Part shown: positions 53,073-62,844 of the stretch, in pieces | Position numbering within the stretch: position 1 is the first letter of the stretch | Layout of the letters: each line of letters opens with the position of its first letter | Source: an uncultured Spirochaetia bacterium | GTDB lineage: Bacteria > Spirochaetota > Spirochaetia > CAKZLE01 | DNA length: 64,000 bases | Direction of reading: 5' to 3' | NCBI GenBank assembly: GCA_937125225.1 | Contig: CAKZLE010000022.1 | Location: 1 to 64,000, forward strand | The notes under the pieces: model-generated | What the model was told of the DNA's origin: nothing | Database searches by the model: none | The model's input: the letters and a program-made list of their open reading frames with translations, nothing else | Program-made: the position numbers and the translations under genes

Positions 53073-54417
53073 CTAGTTGGTATTCCTGTATCTTTCTATG
53101 CAGTGTCTTTCTCCCGATACCAAGTACCTCTGCTGTCTTAGATTTGTTTCCCTTGCAAAAAGCAAGAGTTGCTTTGATGATCTCCTTCTCAGCCTCTCCT
53201 AGAGAAAGGCCAAGCTGAATGGAGACCTGATCATCGGTCACACCGTTGCGTACATGGACAGGTAGATCCACAATATCGATCATATCCCCCTTGCACATGA
53301 CAAGAGAGCTCTCGATACAGTTCCGCAGTTCCCTGATATTCCCCGGCCAGGTATATCGATACATGATCGATTGGGCTTTAGGGGAGAACCCGTGTACCTC
53401 TTTTCCATTCTCCTCATTGAACTCTTCTAAGAAGGCGTTCATCAGAAGGGGAATATCCTCTTTTCGTTCTCTTAATGGTGGAACTTCGATATTCACGACA
53501 TTCAGACGATAAAAGAGGTCCTCTCTGAAATTCCCACTCTCGATCTCACTCTTGAGATCCCTGTTGGTAGCAGAGATGATCCTCGTGTCGATGGAGATCG
53601 TCTGTTCTCCACCAACCCGTTCAAAATTCTTTTCCTGCAATACTCGTAATATCTTGATCTGGACCTGTGCATTTATCTCACCGATCTCATCAAGGAAGAT
53701 CGTGCCATGGTCGGAGAGCTCAAAACGTCCCTTCTTCTGAGAGACCGCTCCGGTGAAAGAACCCTTCTCATGTCCGAAGAGTTCACTCTCTAGAAGAGAT
53801 TCACTCAACGCCGCACAGTGGACTTTCACATAGGGACCGTCTGATCGAGAGGAGAATGCATGGACCGCATCAGCGACTAACTCCTTCCCTACACCACTCT
53901 CACCCGTGATCAGTACCGAAGCCTTCGTATCTGCTACCTGTTTGATGGCCTCCATCATCTTGCGCATCTTCACACTCTTACCGATGATCGCGCCATAGTC
54001 GTTCTGTTTCCTGAGTTGATCCACCTCACGTTTGAGAGCCTCATGTTTTTGGTGTAATTCTCTACTAGAGAGGGCTCGCTTTACGAGCAGAGTCAATCTA
54101 TCAAGATTGATTGGTTTCGTCACAAAGTCGAAAGCACCATTCTGCATCGCCTGTACGGCTGATTCAACCGTACCATGCCCGGTAAGGATGATCACAGGGA
54201 CCGTCGGATAGGCAGAGGTGACCTTCTTCAGAAGCTCCTCTCCAGACATCTTCGGCATCTTCAAGTCACTGATGATAAGATCTATCTCAGTGTTGTTCAC
54301 GACTTCCCAGCCTTCTTGTCCATCTGCAGCTATGACGGTCTGATAACCCTCTAGGGAAAGTGCTTTACTGAGACCAGTACGAATATTCTTCTCATCATCT
54401 ACGATCAATATCTGCAT
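53062..54417 (-). CDS. Sigma-54-dependent response regulator, NtrC type
   Basis: 451 residues: receiver (D7, D8 and phospho-acceptor D51 in ISDLKMPKMSG), AAA+ ATPase (GESGVGKELVA Walker A; VKVHCAALSESLLESELFG), GSFTGA loop in place of the usual GAFTGA, and a Fis-type helix-turn-helix (AEVLGIGRKTLHRKIQEY). It activates RpoN promoters when phosphorylated. ATG at 54417 overlaps the kinase stop by one base with GGGAGGGGGGAGC before it. It forms a two-component pair with the upstream kinase. Confidence 0.95.
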   Translation of the reverse strand: MQILIVDDEKNIRTGLSKALSLEGYQTVIAADGQEGWEVVNNTEIDLIISDLKMPKMSGEELLKKVTSAYPTVPVIILTGHGTVESAVQAMQNGAFDFVTKPINLDRLTLLVKRALSSRELHQKHEALKREVDQLRKQNDYGAIIGKSVKMRKMMEAIKQVADTKASVLITGESGVGKELVADAVHAFSSRSDGPYVKVHCAALSESLLESELFGHEKGSFTGAVSQKKGRFELSDHGTIFLDEIGEINAQVQIKILRVLQEKNFERVGGEQTISIDTRIISATNRDLKSEIESGNFREDLFYRLNVVNIEVPPLRERKEDIPLLMNAFLEEFNEENGKEVHGFSPKAQSIMYRYTWPGNIRELRNCIESSLVMCKGDMIDIVDLPVHVRNGVTDDQVSIQLGLSLGEAEKEIIKATLAFCKGNKSKTAEVLGIGRKTLHRKIQEYQLDES

Positions 54418-55580
54418 TATGCTCCCCCCTCCCAATCTATCATGACACGTTCTTTCTGTGGAAGTGGGAGTGAGATGGTGAAGGTGGTACCTTTACCCTC
54501 TTGGGAATCTAGGGAGATCTCTCCTCCATGTTCACGTATGACTTTATAGACTACGGTCAGACCAAGCCCGGAGCCGAAATCCTTAGTGGTGAAATAGGGT
54601 TCGAATATCTTGGCCATGTTCTCTTCACTGATCCCGCTTCCGTTATCGGTGATATCGAGACAGGCACTCTCCCCCTGGATATAACTCGTCACTTTAAGTA
54701 CCCCGCCATCGGGCATGGCAGCCATGGCATTCTTGATGATGTTCAAGAGGGCCTGTTTGAGGTACTTTTTATCCATCTCTATCTTGGGTATCCTCTCATC
54801 GAACTCTGTCTCATAGGTAATATGGTACTGTTCAAGCTCATATTTGGTAAACTCGAAGAGTTCAGTTATCAATTCGTTCAATGATTCCGGTCTCATCCTC
54901 GTATCCATAGGCCTTACGGCAAAGAGGAAATCTACGACGATTCCATTGAGTCTTTCGATCTCCTCTGAGAGGATATCGAGATACTCAGATGCGCTCTCTT
55001 TACACAGGCAACTCTCTCGCTTTAACTCCTTCTGCATCAACTGCAGATGGATACCCATGGAGGCTAGAGGATTCTTAATCTCATGAGCAACACTGGCAGC
55101 CAAAGTGGTGAGAGAGGCAAGGTTCTCCGCCCTTCGATACTTGGCCTCATTCTTCTTCTTGTCTGTGATATCTCTTAGAATAACGATATTCCCTTGTATC
55201 TTCTTATCCAGTACGAGCGGAAGGACGGTAACGGTGAGTACAGAGAGCCCCTTCCCCAACTGGATATAGAACTCCTCTTCATCGATCTTATCACCCCGTT
55301 TTATATGAAGTTCGAGATAGTCTGCTATATCATGATCTTTGATGACTGCCCAGAGGACTCGATCATCAGTCTCATTCTGCATGGGAAGAAGTCTTTTCGT
55401 AGTCTTACTGATCAACTGTATCCGATACTCAGTATCAGTCACAATAATACCATTCTCCATAGAATCTATGACAATGGAGAGCAACTCATTCTCATCGGCT
55501 AACAGGTCAATAAGATTGGTGATCTGTTCTGGAGTGAGTTTAGGAAGTTTCTGTATAGCTTTTCTGATAAATTTCTTCAT
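54417..55580 (-). CDS. PAS sensor histidine kinase, soluble
   Basis: 387 residues. PAS domain (about 30-140), HisKA with H166 in AASVAHEIKNPLASM, and HATPase_c with N box and GSGLGLTVVYKVI. No transmembrane segment, so it senses a cytoplasmic signal. Its stop overlaps the response regulator start, and its start overlaps the holB-like gene by 4 bp. NtrB-like architecture. Confidence 0.95.
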   Translation of the reverse strand: MKKFIRKAIQKLPKLTPEQITNLIDLLADENELLSIVIDSMENGIIVTDTEYRIQLISKTTKRLLPMQNETDDRVLWAVIKDHDIADYLELHIKRGDKIDEEEFYIQLGKGLSVLTVTVLPLVLDKKIQGNIVILRDITDKKKNEAKYRRAENLASLTTLAASVAHEIKNPLASMGIHLQLMQKELKRESCLCKESASEYLDILSEEIERLNGIVVDFLFAVRPMDTRMRPESLNELITELFEFTKYELEQYHITYETEFDERIPKIEMDKKYLKQALLNIIKNAMAAMPDGGVLKVTSYIQGESACLDITDNGSGISEENMAKIFEPYFTTKDFGSGLGLTVVYKVIREHGGEISLDSQEGKGTTFTISLPLPQKERVMIDWEGGA

Positions 55581-56752
55581 ACGATATCCGCTATCCTATA
55601 ATAGAGCGTCTCAAGTAGTAGTGCATCTCCTTGATGGTAGATCACTGATTTCTGATGCATATCTGAAACCATATTGAGTATTTCATAGGCCTGTTCATCA
55701 GTCAGGAGTCGATCAGTGACCTCCTCCTCGAGAATATCAGTAAGCTCTTTCAAAAAGAGAGACATCTGCTTTTTCTGTGATATTGTTGATATGATCTGTT
55801 CGATCTCACTTCTCGGGGTGATACGTCGTTCTAATGCAGTGAACAGGTAACTCTCAGCAGAATCTCTCAACTCTCTACAATCCACCCCCATCTTCGTGGT
55901 AAAGAAAGTCTGAAGGGAATCGAACTCATCTGCCTTATCGAGGAAGACCCTCTCGATCACTTGTTCCTCTGCCCCTTTACGATCTCCTAGGTAGTAAGAA
56001 CGTACTCGTGAAAGTATCGTTGGAATGATCGTGTTCTTCTTCTTTGCAAGAAGAATGAAGAATACATTCTTAGGAGGCTCCTCTAAGATCTTGAGCATGC
56101 TGTTGATCGCAGAGTCATGAAACTCATCGACCCCTTCGATGATGACGATCCTACGGATATTCTCTGAGGTCGATCTGAGCCAGACCGATATATTTCTGAT
56201 ATAACTCACCGGTATAGAGGCATGTACCCCTGCTGCGATCTTTCGAACCTTCTTCATGATCGATTCGAGCAACTTATCAGTCGCATCAGGCTCCTCTCCC
56301 ATATTCATGCCCAGAAGCTGATGAAGAAGATCATCGACATCAGAGGCCTGTTCGAAGAGCCCTTTTTTTGCTGGAGCTGCAGCTTCGATGAATACCGGTT
56401 GAAACTGTCCGAGAAGTACCATCACGGATCTGATGAACAGCTGTCTCGAGGCGAAGTTCTTTGCATACTTCACCGTGGCAAAGGCAGCCTCTATCTCAGG
56501 AATGTGATTCCTTTTTGCAAGGATCATGAGATAAGGATCATGGAGGGTACTCTGCTGTCTGCAGCGAGGGCAATCACAACTCCCGATCCCGACTCTATCA
56601 CAGGAGAGAGCTCTCGCAACCTCTAAAGCTGTGGTCATTCTTCCTGTGTATTGTTTTCCATACATGAGCAGTGCAGATGGTAAATGATCCCGTTCTATAT
56701 CCTTCTGTAGCTGCAAAATTACTGTATCATGGCCATATAACTGCTCAAACAC
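55577..56752 (-). CDS. holB: DNA polymerase III delta'-like clamp loader subunit
   Basis: A 391-residue AAA+ protein: LYGHDTVILQLQKDIERDHLPSALLMYG is the start of the DnaX/HolB fold. CDCPRCRQQSTLHDPYL is a zinc-binding site. The Walker A region is degenerate (GKQYTGRMTT), as expected for the non-ATPase delta' subunit. IEGVDEFHDSAINSMLKILEEPPKNVFFIL is the delta' signature. The GTG start lacks a clear ribosome site and may rely on cvpA. Start codon and exact role are inferred. Confidence 0.8.
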   Translation of the reverse strand: MFEQLYGHDTVILQLQKDIERDHLPSALLMYGKQYTGRMTTALEVARALSCDRVGIGSCDCPRCRQQSTLHDPYLMILAKRNHIPEIEAAFATVKYAKNFASRQLFIRSVMVLLGQFQPVFIEAAAPAKKGLFEQASDVDDLLHQLLGMNMGEEPDATDKLLESIMKKVRKIAAGVHASIPVSYIRNISVWLRSTSENIRRIVIIEGVDEFHDSAINSMLKILEEPPKNVFFILLAKKKNTIIPTILSRVRSYYLGDRKGAEEQVIERVFLDKADEFDSLQTFFTTKMGVDCRELRDSAESYLFTALERRITPRSEIEQIISTISQKKQMSLFLKELTDILEEEVTDRLLTDEQAYEILNMVSDMHQKSVIYHQGDALLLETLYYRIADIV

Positions 56753-56755
56753 TTA

Positions 56756-57250
56756 TTACAGATTCTCCTTGACGAAATTGATACTCATGGGAGCAATTGG
56801 TTCCAGGATCTCCAAGACCCAGCTCTCACCAAAGTATGGGGTGACGTCTATGAAGGTCTGCATGTTTAATGCGAAGACCAAGAATGATACGATGATCGCA
56901 CCTTCGACTGCGCCGAAAGCGAATCCGAGTATATTATCGATAAAACTCAAATGAAGAGACTCCATGATACCAGTCAATGCCATCGAAAGAAGTTTCATGA
57001 TGATGAATCCTACGAAGAACAGTGCTATGAAGGCTATCAGATTACTCCAGGTTCCTAGTTGCAATCGTTCATCGATGATAGGAGCTATAACGGTAGTGAA
57101 CATCAACGCTACGATAAGACCTATGATGATCCCTGCTTTGGACATGAACTCAGATACAAATCCCTTGAAGGTCACACGTAGTGCCATCAATACGATAATA
57201 GCTATTGATACGATATCAACCAATTCTAATGTGATGTTCCCAATAGTCAT
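56756..57250 (-). CDS. CvpA-family membrane protein
   Basis: A 164-residue protein with about four hydrophobic segments (residues 10-150) that match the CvpA/DUF family: VDIVSIAIIVLMALRVTFKGFVSEFMSKAG at the start, then FVGFIIMKLLSMALTGI. CvpA family proteins are linked to envelope integrity. It overlaps murG by 4 bp (ATGA). Confidence 0.85.
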   Translation of the reverse strand: MTIGNITLELVDIVSIAIIVLMALRVTFKGFVSEFMSKAGIIIGLIVALMFTTVIAPIIDERLQLGTWSNLIAFIALFFVGFIIMKLLSMALTGIMESLHLSFIDNILGFAFGAVEGAIIVSFLVFALNMQTFIDVTPYFGESWVLEILEPIAPMSINFVKENL

Positions 57251-58341
57251 ACACTTTCCTCTCTTTTATTGATGTACTTTTTTATCACAGTTGAGATCTT
57301 CGATGCCGCATCCGGATCGACTAGCTGGTATGCTGCATCTGTCATCTTCTTAATGATCTCACGGTGTTCTTTTACTAATAATACCGTACTTTTCACATTC
57401 TCTAAAGTAACTTCTTCATCTTTTATCACGAAAGCGGCCTCATTAGTACTAAATAGCTCTGCATTCCTTATCTGATCTCCACGTGAGCTATCGGTGCCCT
57501 TCGGTATAAGGAGCATAGGTATTTCATTCAGTGCAAACTCATGGATCGCACCGGCTCCTGCCCGTGAAATAACCATGTCGGCTGCTGAAAATAGGTCACC
57601 TAGCCCCTCAGAGATGTGTGGAACAGTCACATAGTTTTCTTTTCTCAGCTCTTTATAGGTCAGCTGACCACTCTGATGCAAGATGAACAACTCTTCGATT
57701 CCTTCCTCTGCCCACTGCCAGATGATACGGTTTATCTCCAGAGCTCCCTGTGATCCACCAAGAACTAGGATGAACATCCGATCTTCTGGTATCCCGTATC
57801 GCATTCTTGCACGCCTTGCATCACCATGAAGAAGTTCTGTACGAACCGGATTACCGGTCACAAAGGTCTCTAGATTTGAGGCATAGTGAGAACGAGACTG
57901 CTCATAGGGGATACATATCGCATCAACGAACCGAGAGTTTATCCTGTTGGCAAGTCCTGGATCTATATCGGATTCATGTGTGACTATAGGTATCCTCAGG
58001 ATTTTCGCTGCGATCACCGGAGGTACACTGACAAAACCACCTTTAGAGAAGAGGATATCTGGGTGGAACCTGCGAAGGATCACTAGCGAATAAACGAAGC
58101 CCACTATGATCCTAAAAAGATCCGTGAAGTTCTGTAACGAGTGATATCTTCTGAGTTTCCCACTTGGTATATGAGAGAACCTGATCCCATGAGAACTCAC
58201 TATATCTTTCTCAGGCCCACGCCTGTCTCCAAGATATAGAGCCTCTATAGAATCATCGGAGGTATCCTTCAATGCCTGCAATACCTGTATCGCAGGATAG
58301 ACATGTCCACCGGTCCCTCCTCCGGTTAGAGCTATCTTCAT
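57247..58341 (-). CDS. murG: UDP-GlcNAc:lipid-I GlcNAc transferase
   Basis: 364 residues. It adds GlcNAc to lipid I to make lipid II for peptidoglycan, at the cytoplasmic face. ALTGGGTGGHVYPAIQVLQAL is the hallmark N-terminal glycine loop; VLGGSQGALEIN and SRAGAGAIHEFALNEIPMLLIP are later motifs. Strong ribosome site AAGGAAGGGA. It starts the overlapping six-gene run. Confidence 0.97.
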   Translation of the reverse strand: MKIALTGGGTGGHVYPAIQVLQALKDTSDDSIEALYLGDRRGPEKDIVSSHGIRFSHIPSGKLRRYHSLQNFTDLFRIIVGFVYSLVILRRFHPDILFSKGGFVSVPPVIAAKILRIPIVTHESDIDPGLANRINSRFVDAICIPYEQSRSHYASNLETFVTGNPVRTELLHGDARRARMRYGIPEDRMFILVLGGSQGALEINRIIWQWAEEGIEELFILHQSGQLTYKELRKENYVTVPHISEGLGDLFSAADMVISRAGAGAIHEFALNEIPMLLIPKGTDSSRGDQIRNAELFSTNEAAFVIKDEEVTLENVKSTVLLVKEHREIIKKMTDAAYQLVDPDAASKISTVIKKYINKREESV

Positions 58342-58421
58342 GCTTCCCTTCCTTATTCCTCATCCTACATAAGTTGAGAGCTTTTTTCCAGTGAATTCCA
58401 AAAACCTTCCTAATCCCCCCC

Positions 58422-58464
58422 TGTTTAACCTCCTTCTAACATTCAGCTTATCATCTGTTCACAT
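58422..58464 (+). promoter_or_regulatory. Pho-box-like repeats before pstS
   Basis: Four 5-mers in 11-bp phase: TAACC (58426), TAACA (58437), TTATC (58448) and TCACA (58459). The spacing matches PhoB/PhoP direct repeats on one DNA face. They sit about 90 bp upstream of the pstS start and would activate it in low phosphate. Confidence 0.65.
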
Positions 58465-58516
58465 TCAGCAGGTAGATATTGTATGTAGCTAAAAGAATTC
58501 TATTGAGGAGAACAAA

Positions 58517-59389
58517 ATGGAAAAAAGATTATCAGTTATGATAGTACTGCTTATGGTAGCAGCTACTATTTTCGCAGGGGGAAAACAGGAAACACAGGCA
58601 CCTGTTACAGCTCCAGCTTCTGCACCGGCCGTAACAGCAACATATGACAGCACATTCAAAGGTGACTTAGCTTTCGGTGGATCTACAACAGTAGACCCCA
58701 TCATCACAGCTGCAATCGAAGAATGGAAAGAACTCTACCCTAACGTACACATAAGTTATGAAGGAGTTGGTTCGTCAACCGGTATCAAAGGTGTACTAGC
58801 AGGAACCTATTCATTAGGTGCTGCTTCAAGAGAGCTCAAAGCTGCAGAAGCAGCTTCTGGAGCAGTGACTACCGCTGTTGCCCTCGATGCTATCGCAGTC
58901 GTCGTGAACAGCAACTCTGTATCACTTTCAAACCTCTCTGTTGAAGATGTCGCAAAGATCTATGCTGGTGAGATCACGAACTGGAAAGAGCTAGGTGGAG
59001 CAGATTCATCCATCGTAGTATTCAACAGAGATGAGGCATCAGGAACCTATGAGACTTTCGAGAAGAAGGTCATGGGAAAGACTGAGTTCATGAAGGCAGC
59101 TAGTGTGACAACAGGTAACGGAGACATGGCAGCAAAAGTCGGTGCTACTCCCAACGCGATTGGATATGTAGGACTCGGTTTCATCTCAGAGAAAGGCCTT
59201 AAACCACTCTCACTCAACGGTGTCGAGGCATCAATAAAGAATGTCTATAACGGCACATATGCAGTTCAGAGAAACCTGAATGTGGTATTCACAGAACTTG
59301 GTAAAATTGAAGATGCCTTTGTGAACTATATTCTCTCTAAAGATGGGCAGGATATCGTAGCAGATCTTGATTTCATCCCTCTTCCATAA
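58517..59389 (+). CDS. pstS: Phosphate-binding protein PstS
   Basis: 290 residues. Signal peptide MEKRLSVMIVLLMVAATIFA, then GGKQETQ and an alanine-rich linker. FGGSTTVDPIITAAIEEWKEL is the phosphate-binding start; GVGSSTGIKGVLAGTYSLGAASREL, then VVFNRDEASGTYETF, complete the site (Ser, Thr, Arg, Asp contacts). It captures phosphate for PstCAB. Ribosome site GAGGAG is strong; a terminator follows, so it is made in excess over the permease. Confidence 0.96.
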   Translation: MEKRLSVMIVLLMVAATIFAGGKQETQAPVTAPASAPAVTATYDSTFKGDLAFGGSTTVDPIITAAIEEWKELYPNVHISYEGVGSSTGIKGVLAGTYSLGAASRELKAAEAASGAVTTAVALDAIAVVVNSNSVSLSNLSVEDVAKIYAGEITNWKELGGADSSIVVFNRDEASGTYETFEKKVMGKTEFMKAASVTTGNGDMAAKVGATPNAIGYVGLGFISEKGLKPLSLNGVEASIKNVYNGTYAVQRNLNVVFTELGKIEDAFVNYILSKDGQDIVADLDFIPLP

Positions 59390-59415
59390 TCTAAGACTCT
59401 TAACAGTGATCTAAC

Positions 59416-59448
59416 AACCGGTAGTCCTTGTGATTGCCGGTTTTTTTT
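59416..59448 (+). terminator. Intrinsic terminator after pstS
   Basis: AACCGG (59416-59421) pairs with CCGGTT (59437-59442), extended inward by weaker pairs to a total stem of about 11 bp, followed by eight T. It separates pstS from pstCAB. Confidence 0.88.
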
Positions 59449-59457
59449 ACATACTCC

Positions 59458-59496
59458 TTTTAACACATTTCTCACATTCATCTAACACTCATAACA
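59458..59496 (+). promoter_or_regulatory. Pho-box-like repeats before pstC
   Basis: TAACA (59461), TCACA (59472), TAACA (59483) and TAACA (59492): the first three are in exact 11-bp phase and the fourth is 9 bp on. They provide a second PhoB-type site after the pstS terminator, so the permease genes have their own control. Confidence 0.65.
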
Positions 59497-59541
59497 TATT
59501 GAACCTGTTATCTATACCTATAGAAAACAGGAGAGAATTGA

Positions 59542-60432
59542 GTGAAAAACGATACACCTTCACATGAACGTTTTATTGAACTTATGTTGTTTCTATTTGC
59601 CTGTGTATCAATCATCAGCGTCATAGGAATCACGTTCTTCATATTCGAAGAGGGGCTCCCCCTTTTCGTTCATGTGAACTTCTTCGAGTTCCTTCTCAGC
59701 TCTGATTGGAGTCCTACAGCAGATAATCCTTCATTCGGGATCCTGGCCTTCATCATAGGCTCGATCTTCGTAACCACTATATCACTTATCATAGCAGTCC
59801 CAATAGGGATCGCTACCGGAGTGTTCATGTCTGAATATGCGAATCCTAAGTGGTCGAGTATAGTTAGGAAGGGAATAGAACTGCTTGCAGGTATACCATC
59901 GGTAATCTACGGTCTTTTCGGATTCTTCTTCATCGCACCTATCATACGAACCCTGACCTCTAGTGATACAGGGCTTGGAGTATTAACAGCCAGTATCATC
60001 CTCGGGATCATGGTACTACCGACGATAATCAATACTACGGAAGTTTCCTTGAGGGCTGTACCACGTGAACTGAAAGAGGGATCACTCGCATTAGGGGCAA
60101 CCTACTGGCAGACGATCATTAGGACTCTCATTCCAGCTGCAAGATCCGGGATCATCGCAGGTATCGTATTGGGAATAGGCAGGTCCATTGGAGAGACCAT
60201 GGCAGTCCTCATGGTAGCAGGTAACTCACCTATCATGCCTAAAGGGCTACTCTCGAATACAAGAACCCTGACTATGAATATTGTCACGGACCTCAAATAT
60301 GCGGAAGTGGGCTCTCTCCATGAGACGAGTCTATTCACTACCGGAATCGTGCTGTTCATCTTCATCCTGTTCATAAACCTGCTCGTTCATTACTTTATGA
60401 AGAAATCTTTAGAGAGGACACAGGGGAAATGA
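59542..60432 (+). CDS. pstC: Phosphate ABC permease PstC
   Basis: 296 residues with about six hydrophobic segments. VKNDTPSHERFIELMLFLF at the N-terminus, GIELLAGIPSVIYGLFGF, and the coupling-helix EAA-like [19 protein letters not shown] and GIGRSIGETMAVLMVAGN mark PstC. GTG start with AGGAGAG. Ends overlapping pstA by 4 bp. Forms the channel with PstA. Confidence 0.95.
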   Translation: MKNDTPSHERFIELMLFLFACVSIISVIGITFFIFEEGLPLFVHVNFFEFLLSSDWSPTADNPSFGILAFIIGSIFVTTISLIIAVPIGIATGVFMSEYANPKWSSIVRKGIELLAGIPSVIYGLFGFFFIAPIIRTLTSSDTGLGVLTASIILGIMVLPTIINTTEVSLRAVPRELKEGSLALGATYWQTIIRTLIPAARSGIIAGIVLGIGRSIGETMAVLMVAGNSPIMPKGLLSNTRTLTMNIVTDLKYAEVGSLHETSLFTTGIVLFIFILFINLLVHYFMKKSLERTQGK

Positions 60433-62048
60433 ACATACAACAAAGCACCAGGCGTGCAAAACGTGAAGAAAAGGTCGCAAAAAGTGTTGTCTATCTCTTT
60501 GTCTTCCTTACCCTGTCCGTACTTGTATGGATCGTTGGTTATGTACTGTTCAAAGGGTTCGTCACGATCAAGGATACCAGTTATGAGGTGACTCCATCAT
60601 CAATAGAATCAATAGCGAGTGAAAAATACCCTGAAGAGCCTTATCTACTCATCGTTCATGACAAGGTGAGGGTCGATGAGATACTCTATGAGGAACTCAT
60701 TGAGATGTACACGAAACGGAGACAGGCTAACTGGGGTGATATCACCCAACAGAACCTGAAGATATGGCCTTTCATGTATGCTGGGAACACATCATTCTAT
60801 GATGCAGCTTCAGAGTTGGTAACCAGCGAGGAATCTGATGAGATCGGAGATCATGTCTCCTACATCAACACCCCTGAAGAGGCCCTGTCCTACATAGAGA
60901 ACGTAGAGGGATCAGCAGGACTTGTCCCTGTAGGGGTATTTTCTGAAGATCAACTTAAAGATGTGAAGGTCGTTCCAGTCAGGATGGTCGGAGTAGCCGT
61001 AAATGACGGTGTTACTGCCATCATCGATAATATGCAACTCAGAGAGATCCGATCCGATGAGGTCGATCATCTCTTTGACGGGACTTATACCAACTGGAAT
61101 CAGATTGGAGGGCCTGATCTGAGAATCGTACCGATAGTCTATCAGGATTCGAGTATCTATGGCGAGCTTACTACACAATTAGGAAACATCGCTGAGGTCT
61201 ACACCGATAAAGACGATTTCATCTCTACGCTGAAGAATACTGAAGGAGCTGTAGCTCGAGTTCTCTTTAAGGATCTCGAAGAGGAGGAGTTGACCTCGCT
61301 CTCTATCATCAAACATGAGGTAAAGAGGAATCTTACCATCCATTACCTCATAGAAGAACCGGCTCGATCAGGTGCTTGGGGAGGTATATCGACTATCATC
61401 ATCAATACCCTCGTATTGATCATCTTTACCTTGGTCTTCTCCTCCCCCATCGGAGTCATGGCCGCTATCTATCTTATTGAATACTCAACTGAGAACAGAT
61501 TCATCAGGATCCTCAGACTCGGGACAGAGACCCTCGCAGGTATTCCTTCGATCGTCTTTGGTCTGTTCGGGTATATCTTCTTCGTAGAGCTCCTTGATAT
61601 GGGCATCGGCTTCATCTCAGCTACACTGACTGTGACACTGATGATCCTCCCAACGATCATCAGGACTTCTGAAGAGGCCCTCAAATCAGTACCTAACACC
61701 TTCAGAGAGGGTTCACTGGCACTGGGAGCTACGAAATTGACAACGATCTATAAGGTTGTTCTTCCTGCAGCCTCCCCTGGTATTCTCAGTGGTATCATCC
61801 TTGCAGTAGGTCGTGTCATAGGAGAGACTGCAGTCCTCATCTATACACTCGGCTCCAACTATGAACTGGTTTCTAGTCCGACCTCTTCAGCCAGAGTACT
61901 TTCCCTGCATATCTATAATCTATTTGCAGAAGCGATATCATTCGAAAGAGCCTTCTCTACTGCAACCGTACTGATTTTCATGATCCTCCTCGTCAACTAC
62001 GGGACTAATACACTGATAGGTAGGATCAATACACAACAAAGGAGTTGA
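60429..62048 (+). CDS. pstA: Phosphate ABC permease PstA with inserted PstS-like domain
   Basis: A 539-residue permease, about 250 longer than usual PstA. TM1 is residues 19-40; residues about 45-300 are an extra extracytoplasmic part; TM2 begins near 319. The permease core has [16 protein letters not shown] and [24 protein letters not shown], intact. The insert resembles PstS: residues 211-247 ([20 protein letters not shown]) align with PstS 145-181 (IYAGEITNWKELGGADSSIV). An earlier stretch, 86-131, repeats the same pattern ([20 protein letters not shown]). It may shape substrate capture or sensing. Confidence 0.93.
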   Translation: MNIQQSTRRAKREEKVAKSVVYLFVFLTLSVLVWIVGYVLFKGFVTIKDTSYEVTPSSIESIASEKYPEEPYLLIVHDKVRVDEILYEELIEMYTKRRQANWGDITQQNLKIWPFMYAGNTSFYDAASELVTSEESDEIGDHVSYINTPEEALSYIENVEGSAGLVPVGVFSEDQLKDVKVVPVRMVGVAVNDGVTAIIDNMQLREIRSDEVDHLFDGTYTNWNQIGGPDLRIVPIVYQDSSIYGELTTQLGNIAEVYTDKDDFISTLKNTEGAVARVLFKDLEEEELTSLSIIKHEVKRNLTIHYLIEEPARSGAWGGISTIIINTLVLIIFTLVFSSPIGVMAAIYLIEYSTENRFIRILRLGTETLAGIPSIVFGLFGYIFFVELLDMGIGFISATLTVTLMILPTIIRTSEEALKSVPNTFREGSLALGATKLTTIYKVVLPAASPGILSGIILAVGRVIGETAVLIYTLGSNYELVSSPTSSARVLSLHIYNLFAEAISFERAFSTATVLIFMILLVNYGTNTLIGRINTQQRS

Positions 62049-62050
62049 CT

Positions 62051-62815
62051 GTGAACATGGTAGAAAACAATAAACTATCAGCAAAGAGAGTGGATCTCTT
62101 CTATGGAGATTTCCAGGCACTTCATGATGTTTCTCTCAACATGGAGAAGAACAAGGTAACCGCTCTGATCGGCCCCTCAGGATGTGGAAAATCTACATTC
62201 ATCAGATGTCTTAACAGGATGAATGATGTCATCGAGGGGGTCACCATCCATGGGGATATCCTCTATGATGGGAAGAACATCAGAACAGACTTTGATGTGA
62301 TCGAACTCAGGAAACAGATCGGGATGGTCTTCCAGAAACCGAACCCATTTCCCATGACGGTCTTTGAGAATGTCGCATATGGACCGAAGATCCATGGTAT
62401 TAAGGATAAGACTCGTCTTGATGAGATCGTTGAGACAAGCCTGAGAGACGCCGCGCTCTGGGATGAGGTGAAAGACAGACTACATAAACCTGCATTAGGG
62501 ATCTCAGGTGGACAGCAACAGAGACTTTGTATCGCACGAGTTCTGGCAGTCAATCCTGAGGTGGTGCTCATGGATGAACCAACCTCAGCACTTGACCCAA
62601 TATCGACAAGCAGGATCGAAGACCTTATAGACGTTCTGAAAAGAGATTATACGATTGTCATTGTCACCCATAACATGCAGCAGGCAGGTCGTATCTCTGA
62701 TAAGACAGCCTTCTTCTATCAGGGTGTGATCGTCGAGGATGGACCAACAGAGAAGATCTTCTTCAATCCGGAAAACCCTCAGACCGAGGCATATATAACA
62801 GGTAAGTTCGGTTGA
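62051..62815 (+). CDS. pstB: Phosphate ABC ATPase PstB
   Basis: 254 residues. Walker [11 protein letters not shown]-loop [12 protein letters not shown], signature [34 protein letters not shown]-loop [11 protein letters not shown] at 62051 is preferred since AAAGGAG lies 6 bases before; TTG 62045 and ATG 62057 are alternatives. It powers phosphate import. Confidence 0.96.
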   Translation: MNMVENNKLSAKRVDLFYGDFQALHDVSLNMEKNKVTALIGPSGCGKSTFIRCLNRMNDVIEGVTIHGDILYDGKNIRTDFDVIELRKQIGMVFQKPNPFPMTVFENVAYGPKIHGIKDKTRLDEIVETSLRDAALWDEVKDRLHKPALGISGGQQQRLCIARVLAVNPEVVLMDEPTSALDPISTSRIEDLIDVLKRDYTIVIVTHNMQQAGRISDKTAFFYQGVIVEDGPTEKIFFNPENPQTEAYITGKFG

Positions 62816-62844
62816 TCAACTACATATGAAGAAGGAGAAGCATT

